Numbered from the stretch's first letter, positions 9,403-18,633 are shown. The stretch: DNA of 64,000 nt from M3007 sp965249785 (GCA_965249785.1 CBDFMU010000026.1:434001-498000); one strand, 5' to 3'. Translations and numbers: made by a program. Notes: a model not told the origin generated them from the sequence alone.

Positions 9403-10680
9403 ATGAACATTCTCCTCCTCGGTTCCGGCGGGCGCGAACACGCTTTTGCCTGGAAAATTGCCCAGAGTAACCGCTGCTCCAAACTTTATATCGCGCCTGG
9501 TAACGCTGGTACTGCCGCCCACGGTCAAAACGTGTCTCTTGATCCGCTCGACTTTCCTATGGTTGGAAAATTTGTGCTTGAAAATCAAATCCAGATGATC
9601 GTAGTGGGTCCAGAGGAGCCGCTCGTGCGTGGCATTTGGGACTACTTTCAAGCCGACGAAAATCTGAAAAATATTCCTGTTATCGGCCCTTCCAAAGCCG
9701 GAGCCGTGCTGGAAGGCAGCAAAGGCTGGTCGAAGCAGTTTATGGAACGGCACCACATTCCGACCGCAGGTTATCGCGAGTTTGGTATGAAAGATTTGGA
9801 CGAGGGACTCCAATATTTGTCAAATCATGCGCTACCGATTGTCCTCAAAGCCGATGGTTTGGCAGCGGGCAAAGGGGTAGTTATCTGTCAAAGTCACGAG
9901 GAGGCTGCAACAGAATTTAAAGAAATGTTAGGTGGAAAATTCGGAGCAGCCAGTGCGCGCGTGGTAGTCGAGGAATTTCTGGATGGCATTGAGTTCAGCG
10001 TTTTTGTGCTGACCGACGGGAAAACCTACAAAATTTTGCCGGAAGCAAAAGACTACAAACGCATCGGCGAGGGCGATACCGGACCAAATACTGGCGGCAT
10101 GGGCGCGATTAGTCCCGTGCCATTTGTAGATGAAGTAATGTGGGAAAAAGTTGAAACCCGTATTATTCAGCCCACAGTGGCAGGTTTGCGTAAAGAGAAA
10201 ATCCCGTATAAAGGCTTCATTTTCTTTGGTTTAATTCGAGTGAATGGCGAACCATTTGTCATTGAATATAACTGTCGCATGGGTGACCCGGAAACGGAAG
10301 CCGTGTTGCCACGCTTGAAAAATGACTTTGTGCAGTTGTTAGAAAATTGCGCCAACGGCACCTTGGGGCGGGTAAAAATTCGCGCCGACCTACGCACAGC
10401 CGCCACGATTTTTCTGGTCAGCGGTGGCTACCCGGGCGAGTATACCAAAGGTAAAATCATCACTGGGCTGGATAAAGTGAAGGGCAGTTTGGTCTTCCAC
10501 GCTGGCACCACTTCTTCCTCAGAAGAAAAAATACTTACCAATGGCGGTCGCGTATTGGCGATTACCAGTTACGGGAAAGATGTGGCTGCCGCTGTCGCGA
10601 AATCTCGACGCAGCGCGAAAGTTATTCAATTTGAGGGCAAATACTTCCGACGGGACATTGGAAAGGATTTGGAATTGTAA
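9403..10680 (+). CDS. purD: Phosphoribosylamine--glycine ligase (GAR synthetase)
   Basis: ATP-grasp enzyme of purine synthesis that joins glycine to phosphoribosylamine. 425 residues from the ATG at 9403, where the protein begins MNILLLGSGGREHAF, the invariant start of the family; an upstream in-frame ATG at 9304 would add an unlikely hydrophobic tail. Other motifs seen: GPEEPLVRG, LKADGLAAGKGV, PEAKDYKRIGEGDTGPNTGG, and 'YNCRMGDPETE' with the metal ligands. It stands alone rather than in a purine operon. The leader 9345-9402 is T/C-rich with repeated 'tttcttgcc/tttgctctttg' words. Confidence 0.96.
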   Translation: MNILLLGSGGREHAFAWKIAQSNRCSKLYIAPGNAGTAAHGQNVSLDPLDFPMVGKFVLENQIQMIVVGPEEPLVRGIWDYFQADENLKNIPVIGPSKAGAVLEGSKGWSKQFMERHHIPTAGYREFGMKDLDEGLQYLSNHALPIVLKADGLAAGKGVVICQSHEEAATEFKEMLGGKFGAASARVVVEEFLDGIEFSVFVLTDGKTYKILPEAKDYKRIGEGDTGPNTGGMGAISPVPFVDEVMWEKVETRIIQPTVAGLRKEKIPYKGFIFFGLIRVNGEPFVIEYNCRMGDPETEAVLPRLKNDFVQLLENCANGTLGRVKIRADLRTAATIFLVSGGYPGEYTKGKIITGLDKVKGSLVFHAGTTSSSEEKILTNGGRVLAITSYGKDVAAAVAKSRRSAKVIQFEGKYFRRDIGKDLEL

Positions 10681-10861
10681 TAAGGGTCGGCGATTACGAT
10701 GGAGGCGACCATAAGGGGGAGGGCGGCCCTTGGCTACCCGTCCACGATCATCAAAGCGAAATAAATTACGTCCTACAAGTTCGCAAACCTGAACATCCTT
10801 TCCTGGCCGCTGTTCCCTGCATACTTTTTGCTTTATTTGTCCTTCGTCTGTTCGTTTTTCC

Positions 10862-13349
10862 ATGAAAAATATTACCCTTCTTCTGCTCGGCTTTTGCCTC
10901 CTGCCAGCCCTTCTTTCCGCGCAAAAACCAGTCAAACCAACTGGTGCTGATATACACCAAGCGATCAAAAAATTGAACGTGTTGGGTTCTGTTTTGTACG
11001 TAGCGGCGCACCCAGATGATGAGAATCAACGTTTTATCAGTTATTGTGCCAACGAAAAACTCTTCGACGTCACCTACCTCTCCCTCACGCGCGGCGACGG
11101 CGGACAAAATTTGATTGGACCGGAAATTCGTGAATTGCTCGGCGTGTTGCGTACCGAAGAACTGCTGATGGCTCGTTCCATCGATGGCGGAAAGCAGCGT
11201 TTTACCCGCGCCAACGACTTTGGTTTTTCCAAAAATCCCGATGAGACGCTGCGCATTTGGGACAAAGAAAAAGTCCTTTCCGACGTAGTCTGGGCTTTCC
11301 GCGAAACGCAGCCCGATGTGGTCGTCAATCGTTTTGCCAACGATAAAAAATTTGACACGCATGGCCACCATACGGCTTCGGCCATGCTCAGCGTGGAAGC
11401 CTTCGATTTGGCAGGTCAGGCCAGTGCTTACCCGGAACAACTGAAATATACCAGCGTTTGGCAGCCACAACGTCAGTTTTTTAATACGTCCTGGTGGTTT
11501 TATGGCGGTCGGGAGGCATTTGATAAAATGGATAAAAGCAGCCTCTTCCCGTTGGATTTGGGCGTTTATCTGCCATTAAAGGGGAAAAGCAACACCGAAT
11601 TGGCTTCCGAAGCGCGCTCTATGCACCGTTGTCAGGGCTTTGGTTCACTCAGTACGCGCGGCGAAAGCATGGAGTGGTTCGATCTGATTAAAGGCGAGCG
11701 GCCCAAAACGCAGGATATGTTTGAGGGCATTAATACCACCTGGACGCGGGTGAAAGGCGGCGAAAAAATTGGGCAGTTGATGGCTCAAATAGACCAAAAA
11801 TATCGGGACGACAATCCCAGTGCTTCGGTGCCGGATCTGCTTCGCGCGATGGAAATGATCAAGGCGTTGCCGGAAGGACATTGGCGCACGGTGAAATTGG
11901 CAGCAATTAAAGAAGTGATTCGCCACTGCTTAGGCTTGTATTTGGAAGCCACCACCTCGGAAGCATCGGTGGCTCCCGGCGAATTGGTGCGCGTGAGATT
12001 GGAGGCAATCAACCGCTCGAATTTGTCGGTGCAATTAACTGGATTGAGCCTACGTCCCGGCTCTGTTCGACACCTTGCCCGCCCAAAATCTGACTCCCAA
12101 CAAAGACTTTACCTTTGAAAAAACAGTCCGCATTCCGGCTAATGCGCCGCTCACCGCTCCTTACTGGCTCACCGAACCATTTGCTTATGGCATGTATTCG
12201 GTTGCAAATCAGGAACTTCGGGGTCTACCGGAGACACCGCGATTTGCTTCGGTGCATTGGAGTTTTACAGTAAATGGTATCACTCTGGAATACGACACCG
12301 ATGTGGCCTACAAAACCGAAGAATCGGCGATCGGAGAAGTGTGGCAACCTTTCGAGGTGCTGCCGCCAGTGACCGCAGGTTTTGAGGAACAAGCCTACAT
12401 TTTTTCTAATCAAGCCCGTTCGGTGAATGTAACCGTCCGTGCTGGCCGCGATAGTGTGAATGGCACTTTGACCTTGAAAATTCCAGCGGGTTGGCAGATC
12501 GTTCCCGCCAGTACGCCGATTGCTTTGGCACGTCGCGGAGAGACCAAGACCTTTCATTTTACGGTTACGCCGGGGAGTACTGCATCGGGCCAAATGCAAG
12601 CCTTGGTCACGTTGAATGGTCAAAACTATTCTCAACGGCTGGTCAATATTCGCTACGACCATATTCCGCAGCAAAGCGTGTTGCTCGACAATAGCGCGCA
12701 CGTCAGCAACGTAGCGGTGCAGACCAAAGCGACTCAGGTTGGCTACTACATGGGAGCGGGTGATGACGTACCAGCGGCCCTACGACAATTAGGTTGTACG
12801 GTGACGATCTTAACTGATAAAGACTTTGACGCGGACAATCTGGCGAGATTCGATGCCATCGTCATTGGAGTACGCGCCTATAATACCAAAGAGGCCCTGA
12901 AATTCCAACAGCCAAAACTACTGAACTACGTGCAAAATGGTGGCACCCTGGTAGTTCAATATATGACTAATGGAGAACTGGTAGTCAATGACTTAGGACC
13001 ATTCCCGTTCAAACTTTCGCGCACTCGCGTGACCGACGAAAATGCGGAAGTGCGTCTGGTTTTGCCCAATCACCCTGTCTTAACTACGCCTAATAAACTC
13101 ACGGCTGATGATTTCAGCGGTTGGGTACAGGAACGTGGTCTGTATTTCGCCAGCACTTGGGATAAGGCTTATGAAGCACCGCTTTCCATGAATGATCCCG
13201 GTGAAAATCCCGCCGAAGGGTCGCTTCTGATCGCGCCCTACGGCAAGGGACATTATGTTTTCACCGGCATTTCATTTTTTCGGGAGTTGCCAGCGGGTGT
13301 GCCGGGGGCATATCGGTTGTTTGCCAATTTGATTTCTTTGGGGAAGTAA
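10862..13349 (+). pseudogene. PIG-L family deacetylase with C-terminal ThuA-like region, frameshifted
   Basis: Two overlapping frames make one protein of about 828 residues. The first (10862-12118) has a signal peptide ending LLSAQ and a PIG-L/LmbE deacetylase domain with the zinc motif AAHPDDEN (about residue 44) and 'HGHHTASA'. The second frame (usable from 12075, ending at 13349) carries beta-sandwich segments and a GATase1/ThuA-like C-terminus. The native frame reads LFDTLPAQNLTPN across the junction, so one surplus base lies near 12055-12070 (for example in 'ggctctgttc'). A sequencing or assembly insertion is the most likely cause, in which case the gene is intact. The substrate is unknown; exported PIG-L proteins probably act on N-acetylated sugars. 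Confidence 0.75.
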
Positions 13350-13357
13350 GTTTATTT

Positions 13358-14074
13358 TCACACCAAATCAAACAAATCCCTAACCCCCACCGTCCGTGCC
13401 ACCGTAAAGCCCTCGGCATATTCCACCCCGATCTGACGGCCCAACATGGCATTGCGACCACGCAAGGCTTCAAAGAAAGACGGGCAAGAAATCGGCGTCT
13501 CCGGGTCGGTGCAATCGGGTTGATAAAACTGTGATTGGTAGGCCTTGATAGCCGCAAACTTCTGGTCAATGTAAGGCGTGATATCAATCACCAGATCGGG
13601 CTGGCAAGTGCGGTCTTGTACGTAGTGATAGATGGCGCGCGTTCGCCACACGGCTTGGATTTGTCCATCTTCTGTCGTCTCTATTTTTACCAAATTAGCG
13701 AGAAAAGCCGCTTGCACCACCATTGCAGCGGCGCGTTGATGATCGGGATGGCGGTCGTCGGGCGCATTGGCCAGAATGATGTCTGGCTGGTATTTGCGGA
13801 TTTGGGTAATGATTTTTAATAAACTGGCTTCATCAGCGGTAAAGAATCCGTCGGGTAAATCCAGTTGCTCCCGCACGGCTGCACCCAACATTTCTGCCGC
13901 CCGATAGGCTTCCTGCGTTCGCTGCGGTACGGTGCCACGTGTGCTGCGTTCGGATTTGGTCAAATCTAACAAACCTACTTTCCGGCCCAAAGCTATGTGA
14001 TGTAACAAGGTGCCGCCCGCCGCTACTTCTACGTCATCCGGATGGGCAGCGATGGCTAAAATATCGAGTTTCAT
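13358..14074 (-). CDS. bshB1: Bacillithiol biosynthesis deacetylase BshB1
   Basis: Removes the acetyl group of GlcNAc-malate to give GlcN-malate, the second step of bacillithiol synthesis. 238 residues; zinc-binding AAHPDDVE near residue 9 and the distal 'DDRHPDHQ' motif near residue 106 are both intact, and the characteristic 'KSERSTRGT' loop of BshB1 is present. It is convergent with the PIG-L gene (8 bases apart), a distant relative of the same fold. On its sense strand the start codon is preceded directly by a CTCAAC-word leader (14083-14118). bshA and bshC are not in the window. Confidence 0.93.
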   Translation of the reverse strand: MKLDILAIAAHPDDVEVAAGGTLLHHIALGRKVGLLDLTKSERSTRGTVPQRTQEAYRAAEMLGAAVREQLDLPDGFFTADEASLLKIITQIRKYQPDIILANAPDDRHPDHQRAAAMVVQAAFLANLVKIETTEDGQIQAVWRTRAIYHYVQDRTCQPDLVIDITPYIDQKFAAIKAYQSQFYQPDCTDPETPISCPSFFEALRGRNAMLGRQIGVEYAEGFTVARTVGVRDLFDLV

Positions 14075-14082
14075 ATTTTTAT

Positions 14083-14118
14083 GTTGAGTAGGTGAAGGTT
14101 GTTGAGAATGTTGAGATT
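14083..14118 (-). repeat. CTCAAC-word leader of bshB1
   Basis: On the minus strand, several degenerate CTCAACA words run up to within nine bases of the bshB1 ATG. Same sequence class as the leaders of tgt, the histidine kinase, DUF2911, rsmI-like and folA genes. Confidence 0.7.
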
Positions 14119-14122
14119 AAAA

Positions 14123-14161
14123 AGAAAAAGCCCTTTGGCGCGACACCAAAGGGCTTTTTCT
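14123..14161 (-). terminator. Strong intrinsic terminator
   Basis: Perfect 16-bp stem (14123-14138 with 14146-14161, core AAGCCCTTTGG) and a seven-base loop. On the minus strand the stem is followed by a T-rich run, so it terminates transcription arriving from the short Cys-rich ORF, whose stop codon is 25 bases upstream. It therefore isolates that unit from bshB1. Confidence 0.85.
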
Positions 14162-14186
14162 GCTGAAAAGCATTCTGTTACAAAGA

Positions 14187-14291
14187 TCAAGAGGTCTGAT
14201 TCTCCACAGGAATGCACTGCAAGGCCGCTTCGGTGTTCCGAGCCGGACAGCAACAACAAGACATGATGGAAGAAGAATCAGCGTGCATCAT
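14187..14291 (-). CDS. Candidate 34-residue cysteine-rich peptide
   Basis: A short reading frame not recognisable as any family. It starts with two consecutive ATG codons (14291 and 14288) and has a further in-frame ATG at 14264 that gives MSCCCCPARNTEAALQC; five cysteines in total, four of them consecutive. Evidence that it is a real unit: a perfect -7 element TATTTTTG sits just upstream (14309-14316), and a strong terminator begins 25 bases after the stop codon. It could equally be a small RNA with an accidental ORF. Its nearness to bshB1 (bacillithiol, a thiol cofactor) invites a thiol or metal role, but that is speculation; a small metal-binding peptide or a modified-peptide precursor would be alternatives. 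Confidence 0.45.
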   Translation of the reverse strand: MMHADSSSIMSCCCCPARNTEAALQCIPVENQTS

Positions 14292-14308
14292 ATTAGGTAA
14301 TGTGGCAG

Positions 14309-14316
14309 CAAAAATA
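14309..14316 (-). promoter_or_regulatory. -7 promoter element of the Cys-rich unit
   Basis: Minus-strand TATTTTTG, a perfect TAnnTTTG element, 18 bases upstream of the first ATG. No clear TTG is found at the expected -33 spacing. Confidence 0.5.
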
Positions 14317-14417
14317 ACGCCATTTCGGAAAATTTGCCTTTGGTAGTAAAAAATAAAAATGCGACGACATCGGAACCCGATGCCGCCGCATTTTTGAAAA
14401 TATTTGTCACTTAATTT

Positions 14418-16757
14418 CTATCGCTGCACGACCAAACGTTTCACCTGTTTGGTACCATCAGCTGCCGTCATTTCCAGATAGTAGAAACCGCTGGTCAAGT
14501 TGCCGGGTAGTTGCAGAGCGGTAGCTTCTGTGGAGGCTTCCACTTCGGTGCGCTGCACTTGTTGGCCAGTTACATTCAACACTCTCAGGTTTACGCGTTG
14601 ACCATTCCAGGAGGACAGGTTGACAAATAGCTGACCCGTCGTTGGATTTGGATAAACCGTCATTTGGCCAGTAAATTCTGTTTGCTGGTTTTCCCGATTT
14701 GCTACTCCTGCTGGAACCGGGCAATCGAAGATATTACCATACGTCTCGTAGCTCGTGCCATCGGCCAGTTTCGCAAAGAAAAAGATGTACTGCATATCGG
14801 TTTGCTCCGGCAAGGAATATTCAAATATATCGCTTTGGCCACCCGTTAGCCCAGTGCCGTTGGTTTTAAAACGAATGGAGTAGAATGGGCTGAAGTTGGG
14901 GTTGCGCACCGTATAAGTACGACCTCCGCCAGCGGCATAAGTGGACGTAGTAGCCGGGCTAACTGCCGTAACCCCATCGGGCACTTGAAACGCCACATAA
15001 TTTAGCGCGCTGGTGCAAGTGTTGGTTACCCTGATCCGAAAAACCTTGTTGCCGTCCGCATCACGGCGGGTAGACAGGATTTCAAAGCGGATACAGGCCG
15101 TGTTTTTGACATCGCAAGCAGCTTCAAAGGCGATGAAGGCAGCAATATCCGTAACCGCTGTACCATTGCCAATTTTTCCAATCAGTGTTGCTACACCAGT
15201 TGTTAGATTGACCGTATATAAACCGTCGTTGATGCTCGTGCCAACATTAGCCACCAAATAAGCGCGGTTCTGAGCCGTAGCCGGATCATAGAAAACGTCC
15301 AGATCGGAAGTTTGATCGGTCAGGTTTTGCGTCAAACCGGAAGCACCTATGGTATTAAGGGTGCCGTTGTTGGGTGGGGCCTGCGTGGTAAATACATTCA
15401 ACGAATCATCGTAGTTATACAATGCGGTAGTCGTAGTGCCAGCGAAGCTATTGGTGTAAGCGACGGCACCAATGGAAGGATTAACGCCCGCATTGGCATC
15501 GCCTGCGGCAAAAGCCAGGTTTGTGTCGGTAGCCGCAATAGCACCAGTCACTGGATGCAGCCGATAGTTGGCATTGTTACTGCCCGTCACTCGAATACGA
15601 TCTACGGTAGGATTGAAATCAAAACCAATTTTTCCTGTTCCGAGGGCCAGCGTGATTGGAGCCGCGCCTATCGCAGTCGCCACACCAGTCGCCGGATTGA
15701 TCGTATATAAACGGGCTTCGCCAGTAGCGGAATTGTAGCCCAATGTATATAGTTCGCCAGTTGCTGGCCGGAAATCCAAACCAGATAACACCTGGCCAGT
15801 AGCTATGCCAGTCACCGCTACTAATGTGCGGATAATACCCGGTTGCGCTGCATCGAAGGAAATCAGGCTTCCGCCAGTAGTCAGTCCATACAGCAAATCG
15901 CCAGTAACCGTAGGAGGCACCGCGCGCTCAATCAATACCGCAATATCCCGTACCGAACGACCGCCGCTAATAGTACCAACCGAAGTAACGGTGCTAGTAG
16001 GCAGATTTATCGTGTAAAGTTCTGCATTGGCTACAAAAAAGCCCTTATTGGTCGCAGTGGTGGCATCGAAATAAATATCCAAATCTACCGAAGCAGCATT
16101 GGATAAAGTCAAGCCCGAAGTGCCGAGCGTGTTTAGCGTGCCATTGTTCGGCGGTGCCTGGGTTGTAAATACGTTGAGAGAAAGGTCGTAATTGTACAAG
16201 GTGGTAGCTGACGCGCCGAGGTAACTATTGGTGTACGCTACCGTAGCAATATTGGGAGCTACGCCGGCATTGGCATCGGTAGTGGCAAAAGCCAGACTGC
16301 CATCCGTAGCGGCAATGGCCCCAGTCACGGGGTGTAGGCGATAGTTATTAGTACCAACTGTTACCCGAATGCGGTCAACGGTAGGGTTGAAATCGAAACC
16401 AATGTTAGTCATGTTCGCAGCAAGTGTTACTGCTGCCGCGCCGATGGCAGTGGCCGCGCCGGAGTTCCGGTCAATGGTGTATAAGCGTGCCTCGCCCGTA
16501 GTGGAATTGTAACCTAATCCGTATAATTGCCCGGTGGCGGGACGAAAATCCAGCCCGACCAGCAATTGGCCGGTTGCCACGCCAGTGATTTGCCGGCTAC
16601 TGAGGAGCGTCCCAGGCGTTTGGGCATTAAAAGAAATCAGGTCCGCATCGGCAAGCGCATAGATGGTTTGCGCTTTGGAAGTGATGGTGGCTGCCAATAA
16701 TAACAGCAGCGGCAGTAATCGAAAGAAGCGTAGATAGCGATGTTGGCTATTTGTCAT
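14418..16757 (-). CDS. Secreted twin DUF4394 protein with T9SS sorting domain
   Basis: About 779 residues from the ATG at 16757, which directly precedes a signal peptide (hydrophobic LLPLLLLLAATITS). Two tandem DUF4394 domains of about 250 residues each (first around residues 35-285, second around 290-545) share the motifs TGQL.GLDFRPATG, GFDFNPTVDRIRV and YRLHPVTGAIAATD; the fold is a beta-propeller-like repeat of unknown activity. A beta-sandwich region follows and the last 80 residues form a type A T9SS sorting domain (VYPNPTTGQ then a GFYYLEM motif and basic C-terminus). The near-identity of several motifs between the two copies points to internal duplication. The protein should be exported through the T9SS and attached to, or released from, the cell surface. 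Confidence 0.88.
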   Translation of the reverse strand: MTNSQHRYLRFFRLLPLLLLLAATITSKAQTIYALADADLISFNAQTPGTLLSSRQITGVATGQLLVGLDFRPATGQLYGLGYNSTTGEARLYTIDRNSGAATAIGAAAVTLAANMTNIGFDFNPTVDRIRVTVGTNNYRLHPVTGAIAATDGSLAFATTDANAGVAPNIATVAYTNSYLGASATTLYNYDLSLNVFTTQAPPNNGTLNTLGTSGLTLSNAASVDLDIYFDATTATNKGFFVANAELYTINLPTSTVTSVGTISGGRSVRDIAVLIERAVPPTVTGDLLYGLTTGGSLISFDAAQPGIIRTLVAVTGIATGQVLSGLDFRPATGELYTLGYNSATGEARLYTINPATGVATAIGAAPITLALGTGKIGFDFNPTVDRIRVTGSNNANYRLHPVTGAIAATDTNLAFAAGDANAGVNPSIGAVAYTNSFAGTTTTALYNYDDSLNVFTTQAPPNNGTLNTIGASGLTQNLTDQTSDLDVFYDPATAQNRAYLVANVGTSINDGLYTVNLTTGVATLIGKIGNGTAVTDIAAFIAFEAACDVKNTACIRFEILSTRRDADGNKVFRIRVTNTCTSALNYVAFQVPDGVTAVSPATTSTYAAGGGRTYTVRNPNFSPFYSIRFKTNGTGLTGGQSDIFEYSLPEQTDMQYIFFFAKLADGTSYETYGNIFDCPVPAGVANRENQQTEFTGQMTVYPNPTTGQLFVNLSSWNGQRVNLRVLNVTGQQVQRTEVEASTEATALQLPGNLTSGFYYLEMTAADGTKQVKRLVVQR

Positions 16758-16875
16758 GTGTCGGAAGTGTTTAAATAGTAGAAAGAAAATAGTGTAGTGG
16801 CATCTGGCGCGACAAAGCACCAGTGCTGAGAATAATTTTTGCAATCGGTAGAAATGGAAGGCAATAAATTCCGCG

Positions 16876-16954
16876 GAAAACCCTCGAACTCGAGGTAACA
16901 CGTTAAGCACGTACCTCGCACTCATCTACGAGGAGTACTTCACTTAGGGTTTTC
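16876..16954 (-). other. Cloverleaf-like structured element, possible RNA leader
   Basis: An 8-bp closing stem (16876-16883 with 16947-16954, GAAAACCC/GGGTTTTC) encloses a 7-bp stem (16891-16897 with 16912-16918), a short 4-bp stem (16920-16923 with 16933-16936) and an overlapping 6-bp alternative stem (16882-16887 with 16890-16895). It lies 119 bases upstream of the DUF4394 start, in its probable 5' untranslated region. It lacks a proper T-loop and anticodon arm, so it is not a tRNA. Confidence 0.4.
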
Positions 16955-17007
16955 AATTGTTAATGATTTTCATTACTGTAACGTAAAATGTCTACGGAAT
17001 GACAAAA

Positions 17008-17025
17008 ACCCTTTTATAAAAGGGT
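17008..17025. terminator. Perfect palindrome with T-run, terminator-like
   Basis: The 18-base sequence acccttttataaaagggt is its own reverse complement; TTTTTG follows on the minus strand and TAGTTTT on the plus strand, so it could terminate in either direction. No annotated gene ends here. Confidence 0.4.
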
Positions 17026-17141
17026 AGTTTTAGCGTCGCTGAATAAAATTATCAGGGGTTGTGCCAGCAAAAATTGTACATTTAATAATTAATGCGAATC
17101 ATGGGTTAAAAATGGTACTGATTTTCAAGTGGTTAGCGAAC

Positions 17142-17175
17142 AGACCTGCCAGGTTTTTTGAAACCTGGCAGGTCT
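17142..17175. repeat. 15-bp perfect stem-loop (AGACCTGCCAGG type)
   Basis: Arms 17142-17156 and 17161-17175 are perfectly complementary around a four-base loop. The sequence has no U-run after it and looks like a dispersed palindromic repeat rather than a terminator. It lies 63 bases upstream of hpt. Confidence 0.6.
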
Positions 17176-17238
17176 AAGTACTTGACATTCAAATACTTAC
17201 TCAGCCAAACCCATGAGTCGCATATTTACTAATTTATC

Positions 17239-17790
17239 ATGTCTGAAAAAATCCGAATCAGGGACCTGTCGTTTCAACCTCTTTTCTCCGCCGTCCAGAT
17301 ACAGGCTCGTGTACGCGAATTAGGCGCAGCCCTCACTCAGGAGCACAACGCAAATAATCCACTGTTTATCAGCATTTTAAGTGGCGCGTTTGTCTTTGCC
17401 TCCGACTTGATCCGAGCGTTTGAGGGAAATTGTGAGATCGGTTTTGTGAAATTGGCTTCTTATAGCGGCACTCGTTCTACGGGTGACGTACAAACCATTA
17501 TGGGCCTCGAAAAGGACCTTCGAGGCCGCCACATTATAGTGGTGGAAGATATTGTGGATACGGGGCGGACACTGCATTTTTTCCTGGATCACCTGCGCCA
17601 ACAGCAACCGGCCTCGCTCTGTACAGTAGCACTTTTGTACAAGCCGGATGCCATAGAGTTTCCAGTGTCGGTGGAGCACATTGGCTTCGACATTGAAAAC
17701 CGCTTCGTGGTCGGCTATGGATTGGACTACGATGGCTGGGGCCGCAATCTGCCCGGTATTTTTGTATTGCGGCCTGAATTTGGCTCGTAA
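17239..17790 (+). CDS. hpt: Hypoxanthine phosphoribosyltransferase
   Basis: Salvages hypoxanthine and guanine by transfer of phosphoribose from PRPP. 183 residues, normal for the family. The PRPP-binding loop VVEDIVDTG is at about residues 101-109, LSGAF near residue 48 supplies the pyrophosphate loop, and the C-terminal 'VVGYGLDYDGWGRNLP' closes the base-binding pocket. Its start ATG at 17239 is the first in frame. It is convergent with the small T9SS gene at 17824. Confidence 0.95.
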   Translation: MSEKIRIRDLSFQPLFSAVQIQARVRELGAALTQEHNANNPLFISILSGAFVFASDLIRAFEGNCEIGFVKLASYSGTRSTGDVQTIMGLEKDLRGRHIIVVEDIVDTGRTLHFFLDHLRQQQPASLCTVALLYKPDAIEFPVSVEHIGFDIENRFVVGYGLDYDGWGRNLPGIFVLRPEFGS

Positions 17791-17823
17791 AACAGCAAAA
17801 TTTTGTTCTGCTGGAACAATCTG

Positions 17824-18504
17824 CTATTCCTTCACGACTTGCAAAGCCCGGAATACCTTTCCGTTTTTATCTGCCAAAGCAACAAAATAAGTGCCTGCTG
17901 GTTGGCCTGCGAGCGAATACCGTTGGGCAGGCGAAGCTGCAAATTCAGCCACCTGACGACCACTCGCACTGTACAGTCGTACCGTCTGTACCGCCTCGGC
18001 ATGCTCCAGAGAAAAAGATTCAGCCACGGGATTCGGATACAACTGAATCCGCAAACTAGAAGCCTGATCCGTAGTGCCTGATGTACCAATGCTAAGAAAA
18101 TAATAGGCACTGGCCGTGTCGGCAGGTTCGGCAGCATTGGTAAATTGCAGGCGTATAATCACGCTGCCTGGTGTACCGTCTTCACTGACCAGGTCCGCAA
18201 TCATATGAGCGCTGGAATCAGTTTCCAAAGTGAAAGTTTTGCTGTTTACCTGAGGCGCATAGCATTGGTTTGGGTCACAGATCTGGGTCACACAATTCGG
18301 GGTCAGATTGATTTCAAAGCGCCGCCACTTGATAGAAAGAGGGGCACCACTCACGTTAGTGAGGTCATTAGTTGCCTGGGCCGTCGTTTCCGGTGCCAAA
18401 ATGAAGCCAGTAACAGTATCTTGGGAAAGAATAAAAGCGGACTGCGCTGTGGCGAACGAGCAAAAAGCGAGTACAAAAAGCAGGGTAGAGGAAATTTTTC
18501 TCAT
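17824..18504 (-). CDS. Small secreted protein with T9SS sorting domain
   Basis: About 226 residues from the ATG at 18504, which starts a signal peptide (MRKISSTLLFVLAFC...ATAQ). The middle 110 residues form a beta-rich domain with three cysteines in 'CVTQICDPNQCY'; similar domains occur in secreted Bacteroidota proteins but I cannot name the family. The last 75 residues are a type A T9SS sorting domain (LYPNPVAES, then AGTYFVAL and a basic tail). It is divergent from the thioredoxin-like T9SS gene, 129 bases away, and the two -7 elements lie 25 bases apart, so they may be co-regulated. Confidence 0.82.
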   Translation of the reverse strand: MRKISSTLLFVLAFCSFATAQSAFILSQDTVTGFILAPETTAQATNDLTNVSGAPLSIKWRRFEINLTPNCVTQICDPNQCYAPQVNSKTFTLETDSSAHMIADLVSEDGTPGSVIIRLQFTNAAEPADTASAYYFLSIGTSGTTDQASSLRIQLYPNPVAESFSLEHAEAVQTVRLYSASGRQVAEFAASPAQRYSLAGQPAGTYFVALADKNGKVFRALQVVKE

Positions 18505-18544
18505 AAGCGAAATGTCATGGATTAGCAAGTGTCAAGATTTTAAA

Positions 18545-18552
18545 CAAAGGTA
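18545..18552 (-). promoter_or_regulatory. -7 element of the small T9SS gene
   Basis: Minus-strand TACCTTTG, perfect TAnnTTTG, 40 bases upstream of the start at 18504. No obvious -33 TTG. Confidence 0.5.
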
Positions 18553-18577
18553 GATGCTAGTGGCGGGAATGCCGCTC

Positions 18578-18585
18578 TAATTTTG
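18578..18585 (+). promoter_or_regulatory. -7 element of the thioredoxin-like T9SS gene
   Basis: Plus-strand TAATTTTG, perfect TAnnTTTG, 48 bases upstream of the start at 18634; back-to-back with the minus-strand element at 18545-18552. Confidence 0.5.
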
Positions 18586-18633
18586 GCTTACCAAAGCGTT
18601 ATATCCAGTGGCGGACAGTTTTAGCAAAAAAAA

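Larger units (their letters stand above)
16758..17238. other. Long intergenic region with several structured elements
   Basis: About 480 bases between the divergent DUF4394 gene and hpt. It contains a cloverleaf-like element (16876-16954), a perfect 18-base palindrome (17008-17025) and a 15-bp stem-loop (17142-17175), each listed separately. No other reading frame or tRNA is convincing. On the minus strand the palindrome is followed by TTTTTG, so it may end a short transcript coming from the hpt side or act as an attenuator in a long DUF4394 leader. Confidence 0.6.

Noticed and set aside
16876..16954. Possible tRNA gene (cloverleaf-like closing stem, 79 bases)
   Set aside because: No seven-base TTCRANY T-loop next to the closing stem, no plausible anticodon arm, and no 3' CCA-type context on either strand.
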